Shown: positions 19,023-27,755 of the stretch, one piece after another
How the letters are laid out: every line of letters begins with the position of its first letter
Numbering within the stretch: the first letter of the stretch is position 1
Origin: Nitrospirota bacterium
Lineage (GTDB): Bacteria; Nitrospirota; Nitrospiria; Nitrospirales; Nitrospiraceae
NCBI GenBank assembly: GCA_040757595.1
Contig: JBFLWP010000020.1
Location: forward strand, 1 to 59,089
Reading direction: 5' to 3'
DNA: 59,089 nt
Made by a program: the position numbers and the translations under genes
Notes under the pieces: model-generated
Told to the model about the DNA's origin: nothing
What the model saw: only the letters and a program-made list of their open reading frames with translations
Databases searched by the model: none

Positions 19023-19607
19023 ATGGGCACGGATCCTCGATACGGGCGCCGGCAGTTTCTCAAGGACTCGGCGCTCTCGTTCGCAAAAACCGCTCGCGAG
19101 TACGTGAAGCACCGGGATGCGCCGCCGGAGCCGCCGCCTCCGGCTCCCAGGGCCGACTGGCTCAGGCCGCCGGGGGCGGTGGAAGAAGCCCTGTTCCTGG
19201 AGCGGTGCACGAAGTGCGGGGACTGTGTTGACGCCTGCCCTTACGGCAGCATCACGCTGCAGGCCGGCTCCCCGGTGATCTTTGCGGATCGGATGCCCTG
19301 CCACCTGTGCGAGGACTTTCCCTGCATCGCCGCCTGCGCGACCGAAGCCCTGCTGCCGGCGGCGGGCAAGGAAGAGGTGGCGATGGGACGTGCCGTCGTG
19401 TCCCATCGGGATTGCACGGCGGGACAGGGCTGCCACGCCTGCGTGTCTCGCTGCCCGACCGGGGCCCTTGCGATGGATTTCCAATCCTTCCGGCTGCTCG
19501 TCGCGGAGGCGCGGTGCGTGGGATGCGGGATCTGCGAGCAGACCTGCAAGACCGTCAACGACAAGATCGCCATTAAGGTGACGCCGGCCCGGCTGCTGAG
19601 GATCTGA
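19023..19607 (+). CDS. NapF/NapG-like protein with four [4Fe-4S] motifs
   Basis: 194 aa. Four cysteine clusters are visible: CTKCGDCVDACP, CHLCEDFPCIAAC, CTAGQGCHACVSRCP and CVGCGICEQTC. The N-terminus carries RRQFLKD, resembling a twin-arginine motif, but the following residues are charged and not hydrophobic, so export is unlikely. This matches NapF, a cytoplasmic protein that helps mature NapA. In this locus the likely role is Fe-S handling or quality control for a molybdenum enzyme before Tat export. It is 12 bp after the HExxH protein gene. Confidence 0.87.
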   Translation: MGTDPRYGRRQFLKDSALSFAKTAREYVKHRDAPPEPPPPAPRADWLRPPGAVEEALFLERCTKCGDCVDACPYGSITLQAGSPVIFADRMPCHLCEDFPCIAACATEALLPAAGKEEVAMGRAVVSHRDCTAGQGCHACVSRCPTGALAMDFQSFRLLVAEARCVGCGICEQTCKTVNDKIAIKVTPARLLRI

Positions 19608-19707
19608 GAGAGGCGCTCGGGAGTCAGCGCGGGCGGGAACAGGCTGAGTGCCACAAGTCGTTAGATTAACTGAAGAATCAGGCGTTTTTCCGGGGTGGAG
19701 TTCAGGC

Positions 19708-19736
19708 TTGACTTCGCCTGTCGCTTTGCCTATGAT
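19708..19736 (+). promoter_or_regulatory. Candidate sigma-70-type promoter for the TorD-like chaperone
   Basis: TTGACT (19708-19713), a 17-bp spacer and TATGAT (19731-19736), with the ATG about 97 bases downstream behind AGGAGGGGAG. It would allow torD and nxrC-like 1 to be expressed independently of the ferredoxin gene. Confidence 0.62.
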
Positions 19737-19832
19737 ACGCGAACTTACGCCGAAAAGCTTCATGGCTTCGGACGCCGGATCACTGGACTTAGCACGTGCC
19801 CGCGTCCTGGCTGCGAGCGTAGGAGGGGAGTG

Positions 19833-20795
19833 ATGAACACGAAGGAGACTCAGCGGAGGGTGCCTGAACCGGCCGTGTTGTCTGCTGGCGCTCCCGCCCT
19901 CAAAGATTCACCGGCCGTCGAACGCGCACTGGGCCGGAGCAAGATCTATCTGCTGATTTCCTGGAGCATGCTGTATCCGGAGGACGACGAATTCTTGGAC
20001 TATCTGCAGAGCGGAGAGTTCGTGGAAGACGGGCGCTCCGCGATCGAGAGTCTGGGCCGGGCGCTGGATGCCACCGGGGGAGAACGTGCCAGGGCCAAGC
20101 TGGCGACCCTGGCGAAGGGGTTCGATCAAATCGAGAGTTGGGTTTCCACCGAATGCGTGAACTGGCAATTGAGCGACCTGCAGGCTGAGCACCGCCGGGT
20201 GTTCAGCAACGTGATCACCCTCGACTGCCCCCCCTACGAAACCCTCTTCGGTAACGACCACGTCTTCGGCCAGGCCCACACGATGGGCGACATCGCCGGG
20301 TTCTACCGGGCTTTCGGGGTCGAGCTATCCAAGGACATCCACGAGCGCATGGACCACCTGAGCGTCGAGCTGGAGTTCATGCACTTCCTGGCCTACAAGG
20401 AATCCTACGCCCGATGTCACGACGGGACCGAGAAGACTCAGATCGTCGTGGATGCCCAGAAGAAGTTCGTGAAGGATCACATCGGCCGATGGGTGCCGCT
20501 GTTTGCCAGAATGCTGGTCAAGAAGGCGGACTCCGGCTTCTTCCGGTATATGGCAGATTTCGCGTCCGACTGGATCGATTTCGAAGTGGCGTATCTCGGG
20601 GTGAACCCGCAGCCCTATTCGGAAGCCGATTACCGGCCGGCCACGTTCAACGCGCCGGAGGGACAAACCTACGAATGTGGCGCGCAGGATCAGGGAAACG
20701 AGCTGAACATGTTGTTGAACGAGGTCGGCGCGCAGTCCTTCCTTGACAAGGAAAAGAAGGAGAAGGAAGAGTCAGGGCCGGTTGGCACCGCGTAG
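19833..20795 (+). CDS. TorD/NarJ-family molybdoenzyme chaperone
   Basis: 320 aa from ATG 19833, chosen because AGGAGGGGAG lies just upstream; the frame is open earlier. The central region contains YETLFGNDHVFGQAHTMGDI, then GFYRAFGVELSKDIHERMDHLSVELEF split over the next 30 residues, the conserved helical core of TorD/DmsD/NarJ proteins. These bind the signal peptide and apo-form of a molybdoenzyme in the cytoplasm until the cofactor is loaded. The C-terminal tail after about residue 280 is extra and Lys/Glu-rich. It sits between the NapF-like gene and NxrC-like 1. The likely client is a periplasmic NxrA-type subunit (inference). Confidence 0.87.
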   Translation: MNTKETQRRVPEPAVLSAGAPALKDSPAVERALGRSKIYLLISWSMLYPEDDEFLDYLQSGEFVEDGRSAIESLGRALDATGGERARAKLATLAKGFDQIESWVSTECVNWQLSDLQAEHRRVFSNVITLDCPPYETLFGNDHVFGQAHTMGDIAGFYRAFGVELSKDIHERMDHLSVELEFMHFLAYKESYARCHDGTEKTQIVVDAQKKFVKDHIGRWVPLFARMLVKKADSGFFRYMADFASDWIDFEVAYLGVNPQPYSEADYRPATFNAPEGQTYECGAQDQGNELNMLLNEVGAQSFLDKEKKEKEESGPVGTA

Positions 20796-20913
20796 CGGTG
20801 GAGATCTCATTCGTCATTAACCATGCTCAGGGAGGGACGAGAGGCTTGGAGTCGTTGTTCGGTGTGTCGTCCAGCAGTCTTTAATCATTTTAATCAGAGG
20901 AGGGCATATTGAT

Positions 20914-21867
20914 ATGAGAGTGGTGCAGACACGCAACAGGAGGCTGGTGTTTGGCATTCTTCTCTCGGCGCTCGTCGTGGGTGTGATGCTGACGCTGGGG
21001 CAGGTGCCGCTCGCCGTGAGCCAGCCGGTGACCATCCCGGTCAAGGCGATCAAGGGGCCGATCCCGATGGACGGGGCCAACCCGGTTTGGGAAGGCGTGC
21101 CAGGCGTGGTCGTTCCCCTCAGCGGTCAGACGATCACGACCCCGATGCATCCGAACATCTCCGTCAAGTTCGTCTTCGTCAAGGCGGTGACGAACGGAAA
21201 GGAGGTTGGATTCCGGCTGGACTGGGCGGACCAGACCATGAACAACACGACGATCGGTCCGCAGGATTTCCGCGATCAGGCGGCGATCCAGTTCCCGGTC
21301 AACACCGAAGGCGCGCCGCCGTTCCAGTGCATGGGGCAGTCCGGTGGGACGGTCAACATCTGGCGCTGGAATGCGGAGTGGCAGAAGGATCTCGGCAAGG
21401 ACAGCGCGGGGATCTGGGACGTGGACGATCAGTACCCGGGCATCTTCTGGGACTACTATTTTGAAGAGCCAGCCGGCGGCGTGACCTATCCGGACCGGAT
21501 CGGTCGCAGCCTCGGGCCCTTCAACCCCGGGATCTGGTCGGGGAACATCATGTCCGACCCGACGCTGCGGATCAGCTCGGTTGAGGACCTGAACGCCAAC
21601 GGGTTCAGCACGTTGACCACCCAGGCGCATCAGGACGTCATCGGCAACGGGCTGTGGGAGCCGGCCGGTTCGATCAAGGGCGGCTGCTGCACGGGCCCGA
21701 CCTGGCGCATCGTTGTGAAGCGCACGCTGACCACCGGCGACTCCAACGACGTGCAGTTCAAGGCCGGTGCGTCCGTTCCCGTGGCCTTCGCCGTGTGGGA
21801 TGGCTCCAACGTCGAACGGAACGGGATGAAGGGGATCTCGACCTGGTATACGCTGAAGCTGCCGTGA
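20914..21867 (+). CDS. NxrC-like heme-binding gamma subunit 1
   Basis: 317 aa, strong Shine-Dalgarno (GAGGAGGG). A Sec-type signal peptide occupies about residues 1-36 (RNRRLVFGILLSALVVG core, cleavage near VSQP). The rest is one domain of the ethylbenzene dehydrogenase gamma family (EbdC, NarI-like in DMSO-reductase relatives, NxrC), which binds one b-type heme. Shared features with the second copy at 27756 are PLSGQTITTP, FQCMGQ followed by NIWRWNAEWQ, FSTLTTQ, and AFAVWDGSNVERNG. The Met of CMGQ is a candidate heme ligand. It is probably the periplasmic electron-transfer subunit of a nitrite oxidoreductase-type complex. It follows torD by 118 bp and is closed by a terminator. Confidence 0.87.
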   Translation: MRVVQTRNRRLVFGILLSALVVGVMLTLGQVPLAVSQPVTIPVKAIKGPIPMDGANPVWEGVPGVVVPLSGQTITTPMHPNISVKFVFVKAVTNGKEVGFRLDWADQTMNNTTIGPQDFRDQAAIQFPVNTEGAPPFQCMGQSGGTVNIWRWNAEWQKDLGKDSAGIWDVDDQYPGIFWDYYFEEPAGGVTYPDRIGRSLGPFNPGIWSGNIMSDPTLRISSVEDLNANGFSTLTTQAHQDVIGNGLWEPAGSIKGGCCTGPTWRIVVKRTLTTGDSNDVQFKAGASVPVAFAVWDGSNVERNGMKGISTWYTLKLP

Positions 21868-21918
21868 GGTTGAGGCCCTTCGCGAAGGGGCGCTAAGCCA
21901 AAACGTCAGGTGATTCTT

Positions 21919-21970
21919 GAGCCCCGAATCATCGGCCGGAAACTCCGGCAGGGTGGTTCGGGGCTCTTTT
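21919..21970 (+). terminator. Intrinsic terminator after NxrC-like 1
   Basis: A 10-bp stem (GAGCCCCGAA at about 21919-21928 with TTCGGGGCTC at 21957-21966) encloses a smaller GCCGG/CCGGC hairpin and is followed by TTTTATT. Coordinates may be off by one base. Confidence 0.85.
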
Positions 21971-22134
21971 ATTGGAGGGCTTTTCTTAACGCCGTTCCGG
22001 ACACATATTCGATCTATAACTCCTTGTTCTGATTGGTCAAAGCATCGACATGGTCGCGGTTGCATTTGGCTGATCGGCGGGTGTATAACCAAGCCAAGTT
22101 TGGGACGAGAAAGGTAACCTGAGCAGGGGTTCCT

Positions 22135-23916
22135 GTGAACGTCTTATTGCTGTTCCCGCCGACCTGGCACCCGTCGCAACCCTATCTGAGCCTGCCCTCC
22201 CTGACCGGGTTTTTGGCGCAAGCCGGGGTCAGGAACGTGAGACAGAGGGACCTGGGCATCGAGATCCTCGACGCGGTCCTGACGCGGCCGTACGGTCGGG
22301 AGGTCTATGGGCGGCTCGTGGACAAGGTCAAGCAGCTCGAGCGGGGTCGGACCGGAGAGACCGGCCCGTCCAGCGCGGAACACTATGCCAAGCTCGTCGA
22401 ATCGATCGAGCGCTTCCCCTACCTCATTGACGAGATCGAGCCAGCCAAGGAGGCCCTCCGCGGGGAGGCCTTCTATGATCTGGAGCGGTACCGGGAGAGT
22501 CTGTTCCTGATCGACAAGTGGTTGGAGTTGGTCTCAACGCTCTATTTCCCGACCCGTATGACCGTCGTGGACAACCAGTTCAGCACCTACTCGATCTATT
22601 CGTCCAAGGACCTGCAGAAAGCGATACGAGACGAAGAGCAGAATCCCTACGTGTCCCTGATCCGCGACCGGTTCCTCCAGTCCATCCTGGCCGATCGGCC
22701 GGATTTCGTGGGCGTCTCGATCACCGCCACCTCCCAGATCATCCCCGGTCTGACCCTCTGTCGCCTGATCAAGGAAGCGAATCCCGGTCTCCATCTGACG
22801 ATCGGCGGGAGCATCTTTACGAGGCTCGTCGACAACCTCCGTCGCTGCCCGTCGCTCTTCGAATTGACCGACGACTTCGTCGTCTTCGAAGGGGAAACCG
22901 CGCTGCTCGAATTGCTCAACCAACTGGAAGGCAAGCGGGAATTCGGAAAGGTGCCGAACCTTATCTACCAGCAGAACGGGAAGATCACGGTCAACCAGCC
23001 GTTCTACTCCGAGAACATCAACGCTCTACCGGCTCCCAACTACGACGGGTTCCCGCTCGATCTGTACCTGGCGCCGGAAACCGTCCTCCCGGTTCAGTTT
23101 TCCAGAGGGTGCTACTACAAGGATTGCGCCTTCTGCGCGCTGACTCTGGACCACCAGAACTTCAGGCAGAAGGACCCAGGCAAGACCGTCGACGAGCTGC
23201 AGTGGCTGTCGGAACGGTATGAGACTCCCTATTTTTTCTTCACGGACGAATGCCTGGCCCTGTCGCCGACCAAGCGCCTCTGTCAGCAGTTACTGGATCG
23301 CAACCTGAACTTCCAGTGGACCGCGGAGATGCGGTTCGAGAAGAATCTGACGCGCGATCTGCTTGCGCTGATGCGAGACGCCGGATGCCTCAAGATCGTC
23401 TTTGGCCTCGAGTCCTTCAACCAGCGGGTGATGGATTTCATGAAGAAAGGCATCACCCAAGCAAGCGTCCGACGGATCACCGAAGACTGTCTGGATCTTG
23501 GAGTCGCCATCCACTGTTACATTATTGCGGGTTTCCCGACCGAGACGGAAGAAGAAGCTCTCGAGACGATGAATTTCGTCGTCCAGAACGAGCGGCTGCA
23601 CTCTTCCTACGGTTTTTCCTGCCAGCCGTGCCTCTTTGATTTGGAGAAGGAGGCTCCCATCATGAGCGATCCGGGCGGCTACGGGATTCGGCGCATCATG
23701 AGGCCGGCCTCGGAAGATTTGAGTCTGGGTTTCTTCTATGAGGTTCAGGAAGGCATGACGCCCGAACAGGCCGAACGAGTGTATCAGCAGATCTACGGGA
23801 AGATCAGCGAAGTCGTCTGCGAGCTGCCTTTCAACTATTCGATGGCCGACGGCTTGCTCTACATCGCGCGTGCGAAGTCCCAGGCTCGGCGGATTCCGCA
23901 GCCGGCTGCCTCCTGA
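22135..23916 (+). CDS. B12-binding-domain radical SAM protein
   Basis: 593 aa, GTG start preceded by AGGGGT. The N-terminus (MNVLLLFPPTWHPSQPYLSLP) and the region to about residue 270 resemble the cobalamin-binding fold of B12-dependent radical SAM enzymes, with ITIGGS-like TIGGSIFTRL. The radical SAM cluster is RGCYYKDCAFCAL, a C-x4-C-x2-C variant seen in this subgroup. Later segments GLESFNQRVMDFMKKGI and YIIAGFPTETEEEALETM are typical of the SAM-binding barrel. The product is unknown; such enzymes methylate, rearrange or cyclise unreactive carbons. It stands alone within the NXR-type accessory locus. Confidence 0.86.
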   Translation: MNVLLLFPPTWHPSQPYLSLPSLTGFLAQAGVRNVRQRDLGIEILDAVLTRPYGREVYGRLVDKVKQLERGRTGETGPSSAEHYAKLVESIERFPYLIDEIEPAKEALRGEAFYDLERYRESLFLIDKWLELVSTLYFPTRMTVVDNQFSTYSIYSSKDLQKAIRDEEQNPYVSLIRDRFLQSILADRPDFVGVSITATSQIIPGLTLCRLIKEANPGLHLTIGGSIFTRLVDNLRRCPSLFELTDDFVVFEGETALLELLNQLEGKREFGKVPNLIYQQNGKITVNQPFYSENINALPAPNYDGFPLDLYLAPETVLPVQFSRGCYYKDCAFCALTLDHQNFRQKDPGKTVDELQWLSERYETPYFFFTDECLALSPTKRLCQQLLDRNLNFQWTAEMRFEKNLTRDLLALMRDAGCLKIVFGLESFNQRVMDFMKKGITQASVRRITEDCLDLGVAIHCYIIAGFPTETEEEALETMNFVVQNERLHSSYGFSCQPCLFDLEKEAPIMSDPGGYGIRRIMRPASEDLSLGFFYEVQEGMTPEQAERVYQQIYGKISEVVCELPFNYSMADGLLYIARAKSQARRIPQPAAS

Positions 23917-23979
23917 TTCGTGCGAACAGACAGGGTAGGTAGATTCATCCAGTTGTAGAGAATCTGGCCCTGCAACGAG

Positions 23980-24009
23980 TTGACGCTGTCGGAGGCTTCT
24001 CGCTATAAT
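23980..24009 (+). promoter_or_regulatory. Strong sigma-70-type promoter for the membrane protein at 24054
   Basis: TTGACG (23980-23985), an 18-bp spacer and perfect TATAAT (24004-24009), about 45 bases before the ATG. It probably also drives the TPR, tatA and downstream genes. Confidence 0.72.
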
Positions 24010-24053
24010 TCGCGCAGGTGCGCAGGTCATGAGACGAAGGGGTTGTCCGGGTC

Positions 24054-25169
24054 ATGGGGAACGGAGCGGTGTTGGAGAAAGGAGAGCGGGTTGAAGAGCA
24101 GGGGATGCTCTTCGAGGTCACGGTCAAGCTCGTAGTTTTGGCGGCGTTTCTCGAACTCATTCTCTATCGCCTCGTCTCGCGTCTGGGCATGCACCTGAGC
24201 AAGGTGGCCCAGAAGTACGAGGCCGTTCGGATCACCTTCAGAACCCTTTCATCTCTCGGCTTCGCCCTTCTCAATTTCGTCTCGCTGTTGCTCTTCCTGG
24301 CTCTCTTCCTGGCGCTGGTCAACAAAAGTCGTGGGGTCGGGGGGGGACGGTATGATGCGCTGGCGATTCCGTCCGTGTCCCTCCTGGCCGTGCTGACGGT
24401 CGCGCTTCTGATCTTCCCCCCCGCGATGGCGGGCTCCGTCGTCTACAACCTCGTGTTTTTCACGGTCCTGGTCGTGCTGGGGGCCGAGTATTGGCTCACA
24501 CATCAGTCTTGGGCGCAGCGGAGCATGCTGCTCTCCTTCGCGCTTGGCGTCACGGGCTGGCTGTACTTTCAGACGGTCTCGACCGTATACGGGCTCTTCA
24601 AGCTGGCCGGCGTGCCCCCGCTCGTGCACGAGGTCAATCGGGCCGGTGAAGCGTTGCTGGTTCTGGCAAGCGTGCTGGTTTTTCTGAGCTACGGGAGCAC
24701 GCCGCTCTGGACGAGTAACCGGCGGCAGCGGCGTCGCGCCGCGATATTCGCGCTGGTGGGGGGCGTCGCGTTCGTCACGCTCCTGTTTCTGGATTATGTC
24801 TTGGGCCTCTATGATCCGGCCGTGGCCGAGGCAGTCCGGAAAGGCGGCGAGGGCATCGGGTGGATCTTCCAGATGGGGATGGGCTACACCTTCTACCTGC
24901 CGTTCGCGTTCTATGTGGCCGGGCTGCTATGCTGGAGCTACAGCGTCATCAAGCTGATGACGATCGGGCGGTTGGCTGGATTCGGCTTGGCTTTGATGTT
25001 TATCGCGGGTTATGCGTTGCAGCTCTCCCACCTGAACCTGATGGTCGTCCTGGGCTTGATGCTGCTGAATCTCGACAAGCGGCGGGTCGCGATCCCGGCC
25101 GGAACGCGCACGGAAGACGCGCTGCTGGAGGCCCGCCAGGCCGGAGCGCTGGTCGGCGGCCGGACATAA
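24054..25169 (+). CDS. Polytopic membrane protein of unknown function
   Basis: 371 aa with about ten hydrophobic helices spread from residue 20 to 350. An in-frame ATG at 24105 is an alternative start that would drop 17 hydrophilic residues. No cysteine motif, transporter signature or catalytic motif is visible. Sequence such as KVAQKYEAVRITFRTLSSLGFALLNF in its first loop is basic, consistent with a cytoplasmic side. The gene has its own promoter and is followed after 34 bp by the TPR gene. I do not recognise the family; a membrane anchor or assembly factor for the neighbouring redox proteins is possible but unsupported. Confidence 0.75.
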   Translation: MGNGAVLEKGERVEEQGMLFEVTVKLVVLAAFLELILYRLVSRLGMHLSKVAQKYEAVRITFRTLSSLGFALLNFVSLLLFLALFLALVNKSRGVGGGRYDALAIPSVSLLAVLTVALLIFPPAMAGSVVYNLVFFTVLVVLGAEYWLTHQSWAQRSMLLSFALGVTGWLYFQTVSTVYGLFKLAGVPPLVHEVNRAGEALLVLASVLVFLSYGSTPLWTSNRRQRRRAAIFALVGGVAFVTLLFLDYVLGLYDPAVAEAVRKGGEGIGWIFQMGMGYTFYLPFAFYVAGLLCWSYSVIKLMTIGRLAGFGLALMFIAGYALQLSHLNLMVVLGLMLLNLDKRRVAIPAGTRTEDALLEARQAGALVGGRT

Positions 25170-25203
25170 CACCACACCACAAATTATTGGCAAGGTATCA
25201 ATC

Positions 25204-26016
25204 ATGAGTGAGCAGGATCCCTCGCAGGTCTCGGAGCCCGGCGGAGCCACGGTCGAGCAGCCAGAACAACCGCTGACCCCGGACGAGGAAATTGCGGAGC
25301 TCGAGAAACTGCTGGCCAGCGAACCCGACGATTTCCAGGCCCGTTGCAGGCTGGGTGAGCTCTATTTCAGCAAGGGGCGACTGGATGACGCCCTGACCGA
25401 GGTCAAAAAGTCCATCGAAATGGCTGAAGCCCTCCGCATCGAGATGAACCGGTCGCTGGCCATGTATTATTCGAATTTGGGCACCATCTACGCGACCAAG
25501 AACATGCCCGACGAGGCCGAAGCCGAGTTCAAGAAAGCCCTCGATGTCCATGCGGACGACGTCCTCGCCCTCTTCAACCTCGGCCGTCTCTGCAACGACA
25601 AGCGGCGCTTCATGGAGGCCAAGACCCATTTCGAGCGGCTCGTAGAAGTGACGCCTGAAGACCCGATCGCGTGGTACAACCTCGCCAATGTTTACGTGGA
25701 GCTGGATAACCCGGCCGTGTCCGATTACAACACGATCGACATGGCCACGCAGTGCTACCTTCGGACCTTGGAGTTGGACCCCAAGCACCTGGAGGCCAGC
25801 TTCAAGCTCATGGACATCGCGGTCAACCACGGCAAGACCGATCTGGCCATCAAGGTCATGGAGGACGCCCTGGAACACAACCCGGACGAACCGCTCGTCT
25901 ACTACAATCTGATCAGCGCCTACGAGAAGAGCCGGATGTTCGAGCAGGCAGAGGAAGCGAGGCAGAAATTGAAGGATCGCTTCGCCAAGCGGGCCAAGGA
26001 GTCCGGAAAGACGTAA
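25204..26016 (+). CDS. TPR-repeat protein
   Basis: 270 aa. After an acidic, proline-containing N-terminus (residues 1-35) the protein consists of about six tetratricopeptide repeats, for example [65 protein letters not shown] and [20 protein letters not shown]. No signal peptide is present, so it is probably a cytoplasmic protein-protein interaction module. It lies directly before tatA (34 bp), suggesting a link with assembly or export of the neighbouring redox proteins. Confidence 0.88.
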   Translation: MSEQDPSQVSEPGGATVEQPEQPLTPDEEIAELEKLLASEPDDFQARCRLGELYFSKGRLDDALTEVKKSIEMAEALRIEMNRSLAMYYSNLGTIYATKNMPDEAEAEFKKALDVHADDVLALFNLGRLCNDKRRFMEAKTHFERLVEVTPEDPIAWYNLANVYVELDNPAVSDYNTIDMATQCYLRTLELDPKHLEASFKLMDIAVNHGKTDLAIKVMEDALEHNPDEPLVYYNLISAYEKSRMFEQAEEARQKLKDRFAKRAKESGKT

Positions 26017-26050
26017 GCGGTTCGTTTACGAGGAAGGAGCGCACCACATC

Positions 26051-26347
26051 ATGTTTGGAAGCATCGGATTCACGGAGTTGATTCTGATTTTGGTCATTGT
26101 CCTGATCATCTTCGGCGCCGGCAAGCTCCCTCAGCTCGGTGAAGGGCTGGGCAAGGCCATCAAGGGGTTCAAGAAATCGGTTCACGAGGCGGACCAGATC
26201 GAAGCGGACGCGCAGGCGCAGGTGGCGGCCCAGACGCAGCAGGGCCAGATTCCGGCCCAGGGGGGCCAGTCGGCCGCTGTGCCGCCTGCTGAGACCGCCG
26301 CCCCGGCGACCGCCGAGCAACCGGCTGCGCAGCCACCGAAGGCGTAG
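26051..26347 (+). CDS. tatA: Twin-arginine translocase subunit TatA
   Basis: 98 aa. The N-terminal [21 protein letters not shown] helix, then the [21 protein letters not shown] amphipathic segment (residues 20-41) are diagnostic of TatA/TatE. The C-terminal half is a low-complexity Gln/Ala/Pro-rich tail, normal for the family. It forms the variable pore of the Tat pathway in the inner membrane, which exports folded cofactor-containing proteins. No tatB or tatC accompanies it here; its setting among NxrC-like, TorD and cytochrome genes suggests dedicated use for a Tat-exported redox enzyme. Confidence 0.93.
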   Translation: MFGSIGFTELILILVIVLIIFGAGKLPQLGEGLGKAIKGFKKSVHEADQIEADAQAQVAAQTQQGQIPAQGGQSAAVPPAETAAPATAEQPAAQPPKA

Positions 26348-26416
26348 AAACGGGGTTCGGCGCTGGGCGCCCGATGGACGGGTGATCGGTCACGGATCCG
26401 GGAGGGTGATTTCACG

Positions 26417-27670
26417 ATGGGTACAGGGGTAGACCTCGCGGTCGGCTACATCGAAACGTTTGCCGGCAACGGGAAGGCGAGGAGCACGGGGGACGGGAAG
26501 CTCGCGGGCAAGGCCGGCATTCCTCTGCCACACCATGTCGCGCTGGACAGGGATGAACGGTACCTCTACATCGCCGAGTCCGGTTCTGACCGCGTTCGGA
26601 GGGTGGACCTGAAGGCTGGCACGGTTCACAATTTTGCTGGCATCGGGGAAACCTGCTACAGCGGGGATGGGGGGCCCTGCGGGGAAGCCGGCCTGTACCT
26701 CCCCCTGGACGTGGCCTTCGATTCCCTGAACAACCTGTACATCTGCGACTCCGGGAGCAATCGAATCCGCAAGGTTGACCGGGAGACCGGTATCATTGAG
26801 ACGGTGGTGGGAACTGGCCAGTTCGGCTTCAACGGGGACGGGCCGGCCCTGGAGGTCAATCTGACCTACCCGGCGGCGATCGCGTTCGACGCCGCCGACG
26901 TGATGTACATCGCCGATACCCAGGCCCATCGGGTCCGACGGTTCGACCCGAAGACGGGCCTGGTCAGCACGATCGCCGGGACGTGGTCTGCCGAGGACGA
27001 TGCCCGGGAGCAGCCGCTCGTTGCCAAGAATCTGGTGGTCCTGTCCGGTGACGCGATCGGGATCGATTTCAGCGACGATCACGGATGGCTGCGCCCGGAG
27101 TGCTCGGACGGGCTGGATCTGTCCTTGTACCTCGACGACGGACGGCCGGCCCTGGAAGCGCGGCTGTACGATTTGGTCGGAATCGCCGTGGACAGCCGCG
27201 GCCATGTCTACGTGGTGGACAAGGGAACCAACCGGGTCAGGAAGATCGACCGGCACACCGGAATCATCTCCACCGTGGCCGGCGCCTGCCGATACGGGTT
27301 CGACGGGGATGGCAAGCCGGCGGTCAAGTCGATGTTGAACGCGCCGGAAGCCGTGGCCTTTGACGCGGCCGACAACCTCTACGTGTCGGACTCCATGAAC
27401 CATCGGGTCCGGATGGTTGACGCCAGGGCCGGCATCATCACCACGGTGGCAGGGAACGGCGACAGCGGGTACGAAGACAAAAACATGGGCGGCTGCGGGA
27501 TGGCCCGTTTCGTGTCGAAGGAAGATGCCAGCATGGTGAAGCACGGAGACGGTTTGCTGGCGGTTGAGGCGGTCGTGAATGCTCCGGTCGGACTGGCCCT
27601 TGATTCGCAGGGATTCCTCTACGTCTGCGAGCGTGGTGAGAACAAGATTCGACGGATCAAGCTGCGGTGA
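26417..27670 (+). CDS. NHL-repeat beta-propeller protein
   Basis: 417 aa, ATG after GGAGGGTGAT. Six or so NHL-type blades repeat, each with the pattern YxxDxxxxRVRxxD, as in YIAESGSDRVRRVDL, YICDSGSNRIRKVDR, YIADTQAHRVRRFDP, YVVDKGTNRVRKIDR, YVSDSMNHRVRMVD and YVCERGENKIRRIKL. Blades are joined by AGxGxxxYSGDGGPA-like loops. No signal peptide is visible, which is unusual because many proteins of this type are exported. An insertion around residues 190-240 breaks the repeat regularity. It probably acts as a binding scaffold; its partner is unknown. It lies between tatA and NxrC-like 2. Confidence 0.88.
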   Translation: MGTGVDLAVGYIETFAGNGKARSTGDGKLAGKAGIPLPHHVALDRDERYLYIAESGSDRVRRVDLKAGTVHNFAGIGETCYSGDGGPCGEAGLYLPLDVAFDSLNNLYICDSGSNRIRKVDRETGIIETVVGTGQFGFNGDGPALEVNLTYPAAIAFDAADVMYIADTQAHRVRRFDPKTGLVSTIAGTWSAEDDAREQPLVAKNLVVLSGDAIGIDFSDDHGWLRPECSDGLDLSLYLDDGRPALEARLYDLVGIAVDSRGHVYVVDKGTNRVRKIDRHTGIISTVAGACRYGFDGDGKPAVKSMLNAPEAVAFDAADNLYVSDSMNHRVRMVDARAGIITTVAGNGDSGYEDKNMGGCGMARFVSKEDASMVKHGDGLLAVEAVVNAPVGLALDSQGFLYVCERGENKIRRIKLR

Positions 27671-27755
27671 AGGGCTGGGACGAGCCGGCTCACCGGCAAC
27701 CAAAACGTGGCAGCTTCGCGCCAGCGGTCGGGGATGTGGCGTATGGGGCGTCGGT

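Noticed and set aside
20842-20860. Possible sigma-54 promoter before NxrC-like 1 (TGGAGTCGTTGTTCG)
   Set aside because: The -12 position lacks GC; only the -24 GG matches.
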